Assembly: GCA_004557735.1 (NCBI GenBank)
Contig: SFFV01000004.1
Coordinates: 1 to 64,000 of the forward strand
Direction of reading: 5' to 3'
Origin: Clostridiales bacterium
GTDB taxonomy: Bacteria > Bacillota > Clostridia > Oscillospirales > Oscillospiraceae
Length of the DNA: 64,000 bases
The position numbers and the translations under genes are program-made. Under the pieces are notes generated by a model that saw only the letters and a program-made list of their open reading frames with translations, was not told where the DNA came from and searched no databases. Shown in pieces: positions 44,086-52,280 of the stretch (position 1 is its first letter; each line of letters starts with the position of its first letter).

Positions 44086-44349
44086 ATGTCTGTCCCTTCC
44101 ACGGTCGTTATCCTTGTTGTCGCCGTCATTTTTCTCGGCCTTTTCATCAAGCTGCTCAAAACGCCGCTCAAGCTGGCGCTCAAGCTGCTGCTGCACGCTG
44201 TTGCCGGGTTTGTGATGCTGTTCCTTGTAAATTTCTTTGGCTCGTATATCGGGATCTCGCTCGAAATGAGCTGGCTCAACGCCATTGTTTCCGGCGTGCT
44301 CGGCGTGCCGGGCGTGGTGATACTGCTCCTTTTCAAGTATATACTCTGA
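44086..44349 (+). CDS. bofA: Pro-sigma-K processing inhibitor BofA family protein
   Basis: An 87-residue protein of three hydrophobic segments with the family C-terminus LNAIVSGVLGVPGVVILLLF. In Bacillus, BofA holds the SpoIVFB protease inactive in the forespore membrane; here it suggests a sporulating lineage. AAAGGAG lies 8 bases before ATG 44086. A terminator follows within the flanking inverted repeat region. Confidence 0.88.
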   Translation: MSVPSTVVILVVAVIFLGLFIKLLKTPLKLALKLLLHAVAGFVMLFLVNFFGSYIGISLEMSWLNAIVSGVLGVPGVVILLLFKYIL

Positions 44350-44366
44350 TACGGATATCCAGACGC

Positions 44367-44409
44367 AAAACTGCGGATGCCTGAATGGTCGGGCGTCATA
44401 AAACAGTTT
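44367..44409 (+). repeat. Left outer inverted repeat
   Basis: Matches the reverse complement of 45438-45479 over most of its length. Confidence 0.75.
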
Positions 44410-44412
44410 CAG

Positions 44413-44436
44413 TCCCGGCAGTAATGTCTGCCGGGA
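44413..44436 (+). terminator. Terminator after bofA
   Basis: TCCCGGCAG/CTGCCGGGA stem with a 6-base loop, followed by TTGTTCTT. Confidence 0.7.
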
Positions 44437-44442
44437 TTGTTC

Positions 44443-44471
44443 TTGCGTCTATTGAGACCGTATGATATGAT
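44443..44471 (+). promoter_or_regulatory. Promoter for the anchored HTH gene
   Basis: TTGCGT and TATGAT with a 17-base spacer, about 45 bases before ATG 44516. Confidence 0.55.
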
Positions 44472-44515
44472 TAAACAGACTGATAAACTGGAATTTGACA
44501 AAGGAGTGTGATTGT

Positions 44516-44839
44516 ATGAAAAACTTTAATCTGTCCCAATTTCTTGGCTGTTGTGTCATAGGTATCAGTATTGTTATTGCAGGTTGGCTTATCAGCAAAG
44601 AACTACCCAATACAACACAGGTTCCGTCTAATCTGTCTGTGATGACACAGACACAGGACGAACGGTATGGCAACTATCTGTCAAAGTATGAGGTTGCAGC
44701 ATACCTCGGTATCACAGACGAAGATGTGGATAAATTATTTACCTCTGGCGAACTTGATGGAACATATACTATGGCAGGTGCAAACTATATTTTCAGCCGT
44801 GAGAAACTTGATGAATGGGTTGAAAATAGAATTAAGTAA
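44516..44839 (+). CDS. Membrane-anchored excisionase-like HTH protein
   Basis: A 107-residue protein. Residues ~6-26 form one membrane helix (FLGCCVIGISIVIAGWLI), followed by a polar linker. From ~56 a helix-turn-helix of the excisionase/HTH_17 type appears: LSKYEVAAYLGITDEDVDKL, then a basic-strand segment and FSREKLDEWVENRIK. AAGGAG lies 9 bases before the ATG. Codon use and base composition are AT-rich compared with neighbours, indicating transfer. It might bind DNA at the membrane or sense a signal; its role is unknown. Confidence 0.75.
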   Translation: MKNFNLSQFLGCCVIGISIVIAGWLISKELPNTTQVPSNLSVMTQTQDERYGNYLSKYEVAAYLGITDEDVDKLFTSGELDGTYTMAGANYIFSREKLDEWVENRIK

Positions 44840-44920
44840 ATTCCAATTAGTCGAACTGATAAAGGGCGCACTTCTATACACCGTTCGGTGTAGTGCATAT
44901 TGTGCGGCGCTGCACCGCAC

Positions 44921-44979
44921 CAAAGCCTCCCTTGTGTAAAGGGAGGTGGCACGGCGTAAGCCGTGACGGAGGGATTGTC
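44921..44979 (+). repeat. Left inner inverted repeat of the DUF559 unit
   Basis: Contains CTCCCTTGTGTAAAGGGAG and GAGGGATTGTC, which recur inverted at 45323-45375. The arm ends at the ATG of the endonuclease gene and supplies its GGAGGG ribosome binding site. Confidence 0.8.
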
Positions 44980-45348
44980 ATGCAGAGAAAGCATAATAAG
45001 CAGTTAGTGCCATTGGCAAAGAAGCTGCGAAGAGAACTGACAAAAGAAGAGCGGCATTTGTGGTATGACTTTCTGCGCTCCTATCCCATCCGTTTTTCCA
45101 GGCAGAAAATATTGGGAAGATATATTGCCGACTTTTACAGCGCAGAAGCAAAAATCATCATCGAGCTGGATGGTTCTCAACACTATGAACCGGATGAACT
45201 GCAAAAGGACGCAGAACGCACCGCTTTTCTGGAAGCATACGGGCTGACAGTCATTCGAATTCCGAATAATGAAATCAGCAGGAACTTTCGAGGAGTCTGT
45301 GCGTATATTGATGTTGCGGTGAGACAATCCCTCAGTCAGCTTCGCTGA
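44980..45348 (+). CDS. DUF559 (Vsr-like) endonuclease-domain protein
   Basis: A 122-residue protein starting MQRKHNKQLVPLAKKLRREL. The DUF559 core is ERHLWYDFLRSYPIRFSRQK, then GRYIADFYSAEAKIIIELDG with the acidic catalytic pattern D...E-x-D of very-short-patch-repair/REase folds, and LEAYGLTVIRIPNNEI. The gene lies exactly between two inverted repeats: its ribosome binding site is in the left one, and its last codons run into the right one. A role in the spread of the unit is inferred only. Confidence 0.8.
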   Translation: MQRKHNKQLVPLAKKLRRELTKEERHLWYDFLRSYPIRFSRQKILGRYIADFYSAEAKIIIELDGSQHYEPDELQKDAERTAFLEAYGLTVIRIPNNEISRNFRGVCAYIDVAVRQSLSQLR

Positions 45349-45375
45349 CAGCTCCCTTTACACAAGGGAGCCTTG
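45323..45375 (+). repeat. Right inner inverted repeat of the DUF559 unit
   Basis: Inverted counterpart of 44921-44979, with GACAATCCCTC and CTCCCTTTACACAAGGGAG; it also holds a small internal hairpin (GTCAGCTTCGCTGAC). Confidence 0.8.
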
Positions 45376-45403
45376 GGCGCTGCCGCGCCAGTGCATAACA
45401 TAA

Positions 45404-45437
45404 AAACCGACCTATGATCGTAACCATAGGTCGGTTT
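45404..45437. terminator. Hairpin between the island and tctA
   Basis: AAACCGACCTATG/CATAGGTCGGTTT 13-bp stem directly abutting the right outer inverted repeat. It can end transcription from either side. Confidence 0.75.
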
Positions 45438-45479
45438 AACTGTTTTACGGACACCCGACTAACGGGCATCCGCAGTTTT
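45438..45479 (-). repeat. Right outer inverted repeat
   Basis: Inverted partner of 44367-44409; it can itself fold (CGGA..CCCG/CGGG..TCCG). Confidence 0.75.
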
Positions 45480-45490
45480 GTTGTGTTTTT

Positions 45491-47023
45491 TTACTCTCCG
45501 GATTCGGTCTCGAGAACGACCTCCTCCGTGCCGGTGACCTTCTTCTCGAACTTTGCCATGAGGAACGGAGAGAAAATACCGATGATGCTCAGGATAATGA
45601 GCACCCAGCTCACCGGAGAGGCGAACAGAACGCCGATATCGCCGCCGCTGACGCGCAGCGCGCCGCGCAGCCCTTTTTCGCTGATCGGGCCGAGAATCAA
45701 TGCCAAGACAACCGCCGCCGTATTCAGATCGAATTTCCGCATCAGATAGCCGAGCACTGCGAAAATGAGCATAACGACAACGTCGCTCATGTTGCGGTGG
45801 ATGGCGTAAGAGCCGATGAAGCAGAGCACCGTGACGCAGGGGATCAAAATGGCGTCGGACAGACGGGAAATCTGCGCAAAGCCGCGGCAGCCGAGCGTGC
45901 CGATGGCAAGCATGAAAAACTGCACAAGTACGAAGCCCGCAAAAAACGTGTACGTCATCGCCGCGTGCTTGGTGAACAGCTCGGGACCCGGTGTGAGTCC
46001 CTGAATGATCAGGCCGCCCATCAGCACTGCCGTGACGGATTCACCGGGGATGCCGAGCGTCAGCATCGGGATCAGCGAACCGCCGGTAACGGCGTTGTTG
46101 GCCGCCTCCGAACCGCACACGCCCTCGATGGCGCCGTGGCCGAAGTCCTCCTTATGCTTGGAAAACTGCCTGGCATTGTTGTAGCCCATGAAGCAGGCGA
46201 TGGACGCGCCGGCGCCGGGGAGGATGCCGATGATGTTGCCGATGATCCAGGAACGGACGACCGTCGGCGCAAGCATTTTCTTTTCGTCTCCGGTAAGGCG
46301 GATCTTGTCGGAGAATTTGGTGGCCTTTGCTCTTTCCTTGATCTTCTTTTCCGCAAGGATGAATACCTGCGACATGGAGAAGAGACCGATGAGCGCGCAG
46401 GTGGTGTTGATGCCCTCGGCGAGGAACGCCTGACCGAACATGAAACGCTTGGTACCGTCGATCGGGTCAAGGCCGATCGTGGAGATGAGAAGACCGAGCG
46501 CGCCGGACATGAGGCCCTTGACAATGGACTTGCTCGAAACGCCCGCGATGATCGTCAGGCCGAAGATGCCGAGCCAGAACTTTTCCGCCGACATGAACTT
46601 CAGCGCGAGCTGTGCAAGCAGCGGAGAGAAAAAGTACAGCGAGATGCAGCTGAGCAGGCCGCCCCAGAAGGAGCTCCAGCAGGCTGTGGCAAGCGCCTTG
46701 CCCGCCCGACCCTGCAGCGTCATCTGGTACCCCTCGATCGCCGTTGCCGCAGACGCCGGGGTGCCGGGCGTGTGGATGAGAATGGCGGAGATCGACCCGC
46801 CGAAGATGGCGCCGCAGTAGATGGCGCCGAGGACGATAAGCCCCGTGTCGGCCGGCATGGTGAACGTCAGCGGCAGCATGAGCGCAACGCCCATCGCCGC
46901 CGAAAGGCCGGGCAGACAGCCGATGATGATGCCGAGCGTGACGCCGCCCGCCATGGCAAGGAGGTTAATCAGAGTAAGGGCCTTCACAAAGCCCTGACCC
47001 ATAAGAGCCAATGTTTCAAGCAT
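45491..47023 (-). CDS. tctA: Tripartite tricarboxylate transporter large permease TctA
   Basis: A ~510-residue protein with about 12 membrane helices. Diagnostic segments are GVTLGIIIGCLPGLSAAMGV, IHTPGTPASAATAIEGYQM, ILPGAGASIACFMGYNNARQ and GSLIPMLTLGIPGESVTAVL. It forms the channel that takes organic acids delivered by TctC. ATG 47023 is 11 bases from the AAGGAGG; an ATG 9 bases earlier in frame is only 2 bases away from it. It closes the tctC-tctB-tctA operon. Confidence 0.93.
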   Translation of the reverse strand: MLETLALMGQGFVKALTLINLLAMAGGVTLGIIIGCLPGLSAAMGVALMLPLTFTMPADTGLIVLGAIYCGAIFGGSISAILIHTPGTPASAATAIEGYQMTLQGRAGKALATACWSSFWGGLLSCISLYFFSPLLAQLALKFMSAEKFWLGIFGLTIIAGVSSKSIVKGLMSGALGLLISTIGLDPIDGTKRFMFGQAFLAEGINTTCALIGLFSMSQVFILAEKKIKERAKATKFSDKIRLTGDEKKMLAPTVVRSWIIGNIIGILPGAGASIACFMGYNNARQFSKHKEDFGHGAIEGVCGSEAANNAVTGGSLIPMLTLGIPGESVTAVLMGGLIIQGLTPGPELFTKHAAMTYTFFAGFVLVQFFMLAIGTLGCRGFAQISRLSDAILIPCVTVLCFIGSYAIHRNMSDVVVMLIFAVLGYLMRKFDLNTAAVVLALILGPISEKGLRGALRVSGGDIGVLFASPVSWVLIILSIIGIFSPFLMAKFEKKVTGTEEVVLETESGE

Positions 47024-47039
47024 AGATTCCATTACCTCC

Positions 47040-47489
47040 TTAGAACAGAATGCCTGCGGGAAGCCGCACGCCGAGGAAGAGAACGAACGCAAGGTAAATG
47101 AGAAGGTCGATCGATACGATCGAAAGGATCGTGGCCAGAATGGGCACGCGCAGGAAGAGAAGGCACGCGAGCATGAACACCGTTGTCGAAACGAAGAAGC
47201 CGATGTATTTCATCAGGAAGAAATACACGATCACCATCGCAAGCGTTACAAGGAACTGCACCGGCTTAAAGCCGGCAAACACGGTGTCAACGCCGCTCTC
47301 CACGCCGTGGCGGCGGGCGTTCAATATCATCTGGACGAGATAGAAGGTCGTAAGGAAGAACAGCAGCGCGATCGTGAACTTCGGATATGTACGGCTTGTG
47401 TCGGAGAGCTTCGCGCTGTAGGCATAGAAGAAGCCGCACACGGCGTACATGAATGCCACGACTCCTATATCGGTTTTTTGCATTTTCAT
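47040..47489 (-). CDS. tctB: Tripartite tricarboxylate transporter small permease TctB
   Basis: A 149-residue protein of four hydrophobic helices with the family feature YPKFTIALLFFLTTFYL after helix 1 and KYIGFFVSTTVFMLACLLFL. GGAGG lies 9 bases before the ATG at 47489. It lies between the binding protein gene, across a hairpin, and tctA. Confidence 0.9.
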   Translation of the reverse strand: MKMQKTDIGVVAFMYAVCGFFYAYSAKLSDTSRTYPKFTIALLFFLTTFYLVQMILNARRHGVESGVDTVFAGFKPVQFLVTLAMVIVYFFLMKYIGFFVSTTVFMLACLLFLRVPILATILSIVSIDLLIYLAFVLFLGVRLPAGILF

Positions 47490-47547
47490 AGCAGGAGTCC
47501 TCCCGTGAGAAATTTCTGCGGGGATCGGAGCAGGCAAAACTTATAAG

Positions 47548-47574
47548 AAGCCCGGAGGTCTTGCCTCCGGGCTT
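47548..47574 (-). terminator. Partial terminator between tctC and tctB
   Basis: AAGCCCGGAGG/CCTCCGGGCTT stem. Its position after the binding-protein gene suggests it limits permease expression relative to TctC. Confidence 0.65.
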
Positions 47575-47591
47575 TTGGTATCAGCAGGGAT

Positions 47592-48611
47592 TTATTCGTA
47601 CCAGAAACCGGTAGAGAGGCCTTCGGTGAACGCCTGCTGCTGCTCGATGAGAGCGGCGGTGGTGGCGGCGTCCTTATAGTCGGTCGCAAAGGACGCGGCG
47701 GCCGCGAGATACTCGGGGTCTTCCATGGTCGCCTTGAAAGCGGCCTCATAGAACGCGATGACTTCCGCGCTCACGCCGGCCGGAGCAACGACGCAGCGGG
47801 AGGAGCCGAGCCACTGATCATAATATCCCTTTTCGCCCAGCGTGGGGACGTCGGGGTATTCAGCGATGCGCTCGGCGGAGAATGCGGCAAGAGGCTTCAC
47901 GTCGGTACGGCCGGCGATGTCGGCAGCCTTCGCAACACACCAGTCGGCCTCCTTGCCGAGAAGGCTGGTCAGCTCGTCGGCGGTGTTGCCCTGCGGCAGG
48001 TCGATGTACTTGAAGCCGGCGGAGTTGGCAAACGCCTGCGCGCCGATGTGGTTGGAGGCCTGCGCGCCGTTGGTGGAGGCAACGGTCTCATTCTCCTTGG
48101 CATAGGCAACGAGAGAGTCAATGTCGGGGAAGCGTTCGTCGTCGGCACGGACAATGACGAGAGAGGTCTCGGTCACATGGTTGCAGATGGCGGCAAAGTC
48201 GGCCGTCGTGTAAGTGCCGAGCTCCTTGACGATGGAAGAGTTGAAGTTCGGAAGGTTCATGAAGCCAATGGTCATGCCGTCGGGTTCGGCAGCGGCGAGC
48301 TGGGACCAGCCGATGGAGCCGGAACCGCCGTCGACGTTCTCGATAACGATCGTCTGACCAATGTACTTCTCGGCGTACTGCGCAAGGATACGCGCGGTAA
48401 CGTCGGTGCCGTTGCCTGCCTTGTAGGCAACGATCATGGTCACAGGGCCGTCGGGCGCCCAGCCGGCGGATTCTTCCGCCGGAGCTTCGGCCGGAGCTTC
48501 CGTTTGGGGCTCGGCAGGCGTCTCGGTCTGTGCGGGAGCCTCGGTCTGGCCGCAGGCGCAAAGCGCGAACACCATGCAAAGGGCAAGGAGCAGGGCAAAT
48601 GCTTTTTTCAT
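47592..48611 (-). CDS. tctC: Tripartite tricarboxylate transporter substrate-binding lipoprotein TctC
   Basis: A 339-residue Bug-family protein. The lipobox is in MKKAFALLLALCMVFALCAC, and a Pro/Glu/Ala/Thr linker follows. The fold shows VTMIVAYKAGNGTDVTARIL, IVIENVDGGSGSIGW and NHIGAQAFANSAG. The ligand would be a carboxylate such as citrate or a related acid; the sequence does not say which. The high-affinity ligand is delivered to TctAB encoded downstream. Confidence 0.92.
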   Translation of the reverse strand: MKKAFALLLALCMVFALCACGQTEAPAQTETPAEPQTEAPAEAPAEESAGWAPDGPVTMIVAYKAGNGTDVTARILAQYAEKYIGQTIVIENVDGGSGSIGWSQLAAAEPDGMTIGFMNLPNFNSSIVKELGTYTTADFAAICNHVTETSLVIVRADDERFPDIDSLVAYAKENETVASTNGAQASNHIGAQAFANSAGFKYIDLPQGNTADELTSLLGKEADWCVAKAADIAGRTDVKPLAAFSAERIAEYPDVPTLGEKGYYDQWLGSSRCVVAPAGVSAEVIAFYEAAFKATMEDPEYLAAAASFATDYKDAATTAALIEQQQAFTEGLSTGFWYE

Positions 48612-48669
48612 TTTTTCTTTCCTTTCTTCTTTATGGATTCGGTCTCTTTTCCTCCCAAGAGATGCTGCA

Positions 48670-48698
48670 ATTTTACCAGAATATATCCTGTTTTGCAA
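48670..48698 (-). promoter_or_regulatory. tctCBA promoter
   Basis: TTGCAA and TAAAAT with a 17-base spacer on the minus strand. Confidence 0.65.
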
Positions 48699-48780
48699 GA
48701 TTGATTTAACAAAAAAGCCTAATCTGCGCAAATTATGTTAAACTATTGTAAAATCGCTGTAAAATTTCGTGTTTTACCGT

Positions 48781-48827
48781 AAAAAACTGTCCGGACGGCA
48801 TTTTCCGCCGTCCGGACAGTTTTTTTC
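48781..48827. terminator. Strong bidirectional terminator upstream of tctC
   Basis: AAAAAACTGTCCGGACGGC pairs with its complement across a 7-base loop and ends in T7. It closes the HAAS-gene transcript. Confidence 0.9.
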
Positions 48828-48870
48828 TTATTGTCTGCTGCAATATGTTTAACACTTTTTTCGAGCCGCT

Positions 48871-49077
48871 TCACGCCGCGCCGAAGAATCGGAATACGGC
48901 GGTCACATAGACCAGAAGCTGTTCGCGGCTGATGAATTTTGTCATGTCGGCAATGTCGGTCGTCCGGATCAGGCGCTCGAAGCTGCCGCCGGTCGCATAC
49001 GCCACGGCGGACAGCGCAATGCCAAGGATCATCAGCACGGAAACCACGATGGCTACCCGTCTCCACACTTTACTCAT
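48871..49077 (-). CDS. Small single-helix membrane protein
   Basis: A 68-residue protein, MSKVWRRVAIVVSVLMILGI..., with one N-terminal membrane helix and a ~40-residue outer tail. It starts inside the end of the HAAS-domain gene (8-bp overlap) with GGAGG upstream. In related bacteria the HAAS gene is often followed by a larger DUF4097 protein with a similar start, so this may be a shortened relative. No function can be given. Confidence 0.55.
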   Translation of the reverse strand: MSKVWRRVAIVVSVLMILGIALSAVAYATGGSFERLIRTTDIADMTKFISREQLLVYVTAVFRFFGAA

Positions 49078-50440
49078 CGCCGTTTGCCTCCTTCTTCGGA
49101 TAAAGGATCGAGCGGTAGATGCTTCGCGTGAGGCGCACCGTGAGAGTGCAGCCCGCCACGGCGATCGAAATGCCCGACCAGACGAGCAGCAGCGCCAGAG
49201 CAAACACGGCAAGCGCCGTGCCTGCCGTCAGCAGCAGGTCCGGCATGCGCACGATCGCGCCGTTGAACACATACCCGGCCAGATACACGCCCGCCGCGGC
49301 GAGCGCCGCGCCGACGCCGAGAACGGCAACGCCGAGCCCAAGCGAAAGACCAAACAGCAGCGCCCAGACCGCCAGCATCGGGATTGTTACCACGACCGCG
49401 GCGAAGGCCCGTCCGCCCGGGACGGGAGAGCGCTCCTCGATCTCTTCATATTCATACTCTTCTTCGGCTTCCGGCTCTTCGGCAGGCTCTTCCGCCTCCT
49501 CCGACCCGGCCGCCTCTTCCGAAAAGCTCGGTTCCCCGGGCAGAAACACGTACTCGGGTTCCGTGCCGTCCGGCATTTCCGGCTCTTCCGGCTCCGGCAT
49601 CTCGGTCTCCGTCTCCATCGGCGCTTCGGCCGCGGCTTCCTCCGCCGGGGCAGATCCCTCCGGTTTTGTCTGCGGCTTTTCCTCATCCGGCGCGGCCGGC
49701 CCGTCCGTGTCCTTCGCCGGCAGGACCCACTCCGGTTCTTCCGTGGGCAGAACGGCAGGGATCCCGTCCGCGGACGGAGCCCGGCGCGGCCCCTCATCCG
49801 GAAGAACATCTTCGGGATGCTGCGGCGCGAGCGGCAGGGCATCTTCGTCCTCTGCCGGCATTGCGGGCGTTTCCGATCCTTCCGTCTCCGGCGTTTCCTC
49901 CGGAACGGACGGCATTACCGGCGCCGCCGTTTTCTTCGGAAACGTCAAGCCGAGATCGGAGAAATCCAGATCGTCAAGATCGATCTCCGGCAGCCAGCTC
50001 TCCGGCTCGGTCTCGGCCGGCGCTTCCTCCGAAGCAGGCTCCGTATCCTCCGCAGGCAGGGGTTCCTCCGGCGGCTGACTTGCAGCGGCTTCCGGCAGCG
50101 GCTCTTCCGTTTCCGTTTCGGTCTCGCCCGAAAAGATGTGCATACCGGCGTACTCTTCAACGATCTCCGGCTCCTCCGGCGCTTCGGCTCTCTCCGGCTC
50201 GACGGCGTCATATCCGTCGGCAAACGGCGTTTCGCCGCTCGCTACCGCTTCGCGGTATTCCCGCTCGATCTGCAAGACCTGACGCACCGGCGAACCGAAG
50301 CAGCGGACCACCGCCGCCTCTCCCTCCGGGCCGGCTTCGTCGAACATGCGCTCGTACCGGCTGAGAACGCGGTCGCGCTCGGCGGCGTCCAGAAACGCCA
50401 GAAGGCTCCGCAGCTCCGCCATGAAGCTTTTTCGGTTCAA
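49070..50440 (-). CDS. HAAS/DUF1700-type membrane protein with long acidic linker
   Basis: A 456-residue protein. The TTG at 50440 is chosen because the frame then reads NRKSFMAELRSLLAFLDAAE, like HAAS domains (residues ~1-70, including VVRCFGSPVRQVLQIEREY). Residues ~75-340 are Glu/Pro/Ala-rich and low in complexity. Three or four membrane helices follow (MLAVWALLFGLSLGLGVAVL, LAVFALALLLVWSG). HAAS proteins work with PadR-type regulators, none of which is seen here. The long acidic linker is unusual. Confidence 0.7.
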   Translation of the reverse strand: MNRKSFMAELRSLLAFLDAAERDRVLSRYERMFDEAGPEGEAAVVRCFGSPVRQVLQIEREYREAVASGETPFADGYDAVEPERAEAPEEPEIVEEYAGMHIFSGETETETEEPLPEAAASQPPEEPLPAEDTEPASEEAPAETEPESWLPEIDLDDLDFSDLGLTFPKKTAAPVMPSVPEETPETEGSETPAMPAEDEDALPLAPQHPEDVLPDEGPRRAPSADGIPAVLPTEEPEWVLPAKDTDGPAAPDEEKPQTKPEGSAPAEEAAAEAPMETETEMPEPEEPEMPDGTEPEYVFLPGEPSFSEEAAGSEEAEEPAEEPEAEEEYEYEEIEERSPVPGGRAFAAVVVTIPMLAVWALLFGLSLGLGVAVLGVGAALAAAGVYLAGYVFNGAIVRMPDLLLTAGTALAVFALALLLVWSGISIAVAGCTLTVRLTRSIYRSILYPKKEANGDE

Positions 50441-50485
50441 GGTGGGACACCTCCCATTCTTGCTGTTACAATTTGTCATCGTTAG

Positions 50486-50513
50486 ATTATACTATTTAAT
50501 AAAGGCTTGTCAA
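50486..50513 (-). promoter_or_regulatory. Promoter for the HAAS gene
   Basis: TTGACA and TATAAT with a 16-base spacer on the minus strand. Confidence 0.8.
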
Positions 50514-50533
50514 GTCTTACCGCGCAACAAACC

Positions 50534-50562
50534 TTGACAACCGCGCCGCTCTCACCTAATAT
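50534..50562 (+). promoter_or_regulatory. proS promoter
   Basis: TTGACA and TAATAT with a 17-base spacer; the leader of ~50 bases is too short for a T-box. Confidence 0.6.
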
Positions 50563-50620
50563 ATAAAAGCTGAATCCGCGGTGGGAGAAGGGCTCTCGCC
50601 GTTATAAAAGGAGAAATATC

Positions 50621-52057
50621 ATGGCGAAAGAAAAACTGGTTGAGCAGATCACCGATATGGAGACCGATTTTGCTCAGTGGTACACCGACATCTGCCGCAA
50701 GGCCGAGCTGGTGGAGTACGCTTCGGTAAAGGGCTTCACCATTCTGCGTCCCTACGGCTATGCGATCTGGGAAAACATCCAGCAGATCATGGACGGCGAA
50801 TTCAAAAAGACCGGCCATCAGAATGTGGCGATGCCCGTTCTGATCCCCGAGAGCCTTCTCAGGAAGGAAGGCGAGCTCGTCAACGGCTTTGCCCCCGAGG
50901 TGGCATGGGTCACAAAGGGCGGCAGCGAGGAGCTGGAAGAGCCGCTCGCGTTCCGTCCCACGAGCGAGACGATGTTCTGCGACCACTGGTCGCGCGTGCT
51001 CCACTCCTACCGTGAGCTGCCGATGCTCTATAACCAGTGGTGCTCCGTCATCCGCTGGGAGAAAACGACCCGTCCGTTCCTGCGCAGCCGCGAGTTCTGG
51101 TGGCAGGAGGGTCACACCATCCACGAGACCGCCGAGGAGGCCGAGGCCGAGACCGCGCAGCAGCTCAAGTGCTACGCCGATTTCTTTGAGAACGTCCTCG
51201 CCATCCCCGTCGTCCCCGGCCGCAAGACCGAGAAGGAAAAGTTCGCCGGCGCGGAGGCCACCTACACCTGCGAGTGCATGATGAAGGACCACAAGGCGCT
51301 GCAGGGCGCAACGTCCCACTACTTCGGCGACAAGTTCTCCCGTGCCTATAACGTCACGTTCACCGGGCGCGACAACAAGGTGCAGTATCCGTTCCAGACG
51401 TCCTGGGGCTCCACGACGCGCATGATCGGCGCGGTCATCATGGCGCACGGCGACAACAACGGTCTTGTGCTTCCCCCGAAGATCGCCCCCATTCAGGTCA
51501 TCGTCCTCCCCATCGCGCAGCATAAGCCCGGCGTGCTCGAAAAGGCGCAGGAGCTTGTGGACCGGCTCGCCAAGCTGGGGCTGCGCGTCAAGGGTGACTT
51601 TACCGACAACTCCCCTGGCTGGAAGTTTGCCAACTGGGAGATGAAGGGCGTGCCGCTGCGCATCGAGATCGGCCCGAAGGACATCGAGAACAACCAGTGC
51701 GTCGCCGTCCGGCGCGATGACCGCGAGAAGCTGTTCCTCTCGCTCGACGAGCTGGATACAAAGGTCCCCGAGCTGCTCGACGCCGTGCAGAAGTCCCTCT
51801 ATGAAAAGGCGAAGGCCAACATGGAAGAGCACACCTACCCTGCCTACTCGCTCGAAGAGGCGAAGAAGATCCAGGAGGAAAAGGGCGGCTTCATCAAGAC
51901 CATGTGGTGCGGCGAGCTTGCGTGCGAGATGAAGATGAAGGAGCAGGCCGGCATGTCCAGCCGCTGCATGCCGCTTCATCAGGAGCATCTGGCCGACACC
52001 TGCCCCATCTGCGGCAAGCCGGCGAAGCACATGATCTACTGGGGCGTGGCGTACTGA
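50621..52057 (+). CDS. proS: Proline-tRNA ligase
   Basis: A 478-residue class II synthetase of the short, eukaryote/archaea-like type lacking the editing insertion. Motif 2 is RWEKTTRPFLRSREFWWQEG, motif 3 region VIMAHGDNNGLVLPP, and the anticodon domain follows, ending in a zinc-type Cys segment (CPICGKPAKHMIYWGVAY). The N-terminus MAKEKLVEQITDMETDFAQW is typical. It charges tRNA-Pro. AAAGGAG precedes the ATG, and the stop overlaps the next ATG as TGATG. Confidence 0.96.
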   Translation: MAKEKLVEQITDMETDFAQWYTDICRKAELVEYASVKGFTILRPYGYAIWENIQQIMDGEFKKTGHQNVAMPVLIPESLLRKEGELVNGFAPEVAWVTKGGSEELEEPLAFRPTSETMFCDHWSRVLHSYRELPMLYNQWCSVIRWEKTTRPFLRSREFWWQEGHTIHETAEEAEAETAQQLKCYADFFENVLAIPVVPGRKTEKEKFAGAEATYTCECMMKDHKALQGATSHYFGDKFSRAYNVTFTGRDNKVQYPFQTSWGSTTRMIGAVIMAHGDNNGLVLPPKIAPIQVIVLPIAQHKPGVLEKAQELVDRLAKLGLRVKGDFTDNSPGWKFANWEMKGVPLRIEIGPKDIENNQCVAVRRDDREKLFLSLDELDTKVPELLDAVQKSLYEKAKANMEEHTYPAYSLEEAKKIQEEKGGFIKTMWCGELACEMKMKEQAGMSSRCMPLHQEHLADTCPICGKPAKHMIYWGVAY

Positions 52058-52275
52058 TGCCGCACATCGCCGTGAAGCTCTGGCCGGGCCGGAGCGAGGA
52101 AGAAAAACGTGCTTTCGCCCGCGCCGTCGCGGACGATGCCGCCCGGTATCTCCACGCGGACAAGGCGTGGGTCTCCGTCAGCATCGAGGAGATCGAGCCC
52201 GAGGCGTGGGACGAGACCGTCGTGCGTCCGGAAATTCTCGAAAAGCCGGACATCCAGTACGTCCGCAGCGAATAA
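52057..52275 (+). CDS. 4-oxalocrotonate tautomerase-family protein
   Basis: A 72-residue protein beginning MPHIAVKLWPGRSEEEK. Pro2, exposed after Met removal, is the catalytic base of the superfamily, and DKAWVSVSIEEIEPEAWDE is the second family segment. It is expected to form hexamers and tautomerise an unknown 2-oxo acid. It is translationally coupled to proS. Confidence 0.8.
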   Translation: MPHIAVKLWPGRSEEEKRAFARAVADDAARYLHADKAWVSVSIEEIEPEAWDETVVRPEILEKPDIQYVRSE

Positions 52276-52280
52276 TCTTG

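Larger units (their letters stand above)
44367..45479. mobile_element. AT-rich island bounded by ~42-bp imperfect inverted repeats
   Basis: The left end 44367-44409 and the right end 45438-45479 are inverted copies: 15 identical bases (AAAACTGCGGATGCC), a short mismatch, GTCGGG, GTC, and 10 identical bases (TAAAACAGTT). The 1.1 kb between is visibly poorer in G+C than both flanks. It contains an anchored HTH gene and a second inverted-repeat unit with an endonuclease-like gene. No target duplication or transposase is seen. Confidence 0.6.

Noticed and set aside
43924..44196. A 90-codon minus-strand gene upstream of parE
   Set aside because: It is the complement of the bofA gene, which has a clear family match and ribosome binding site, and it runs through the minus-strand terminator.
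44355..45490. Target-site duplication around the island
   Set aside because: Bases flanking the outer repeats (ending CAGACGC on the left, starting GTTGTG on the right) do not match.
50535..50620. T-box riboswitch before proS
   Set aside because: The leader is only about 50 bases and lacks the conserved T-box sequence TGGNACCGCG.
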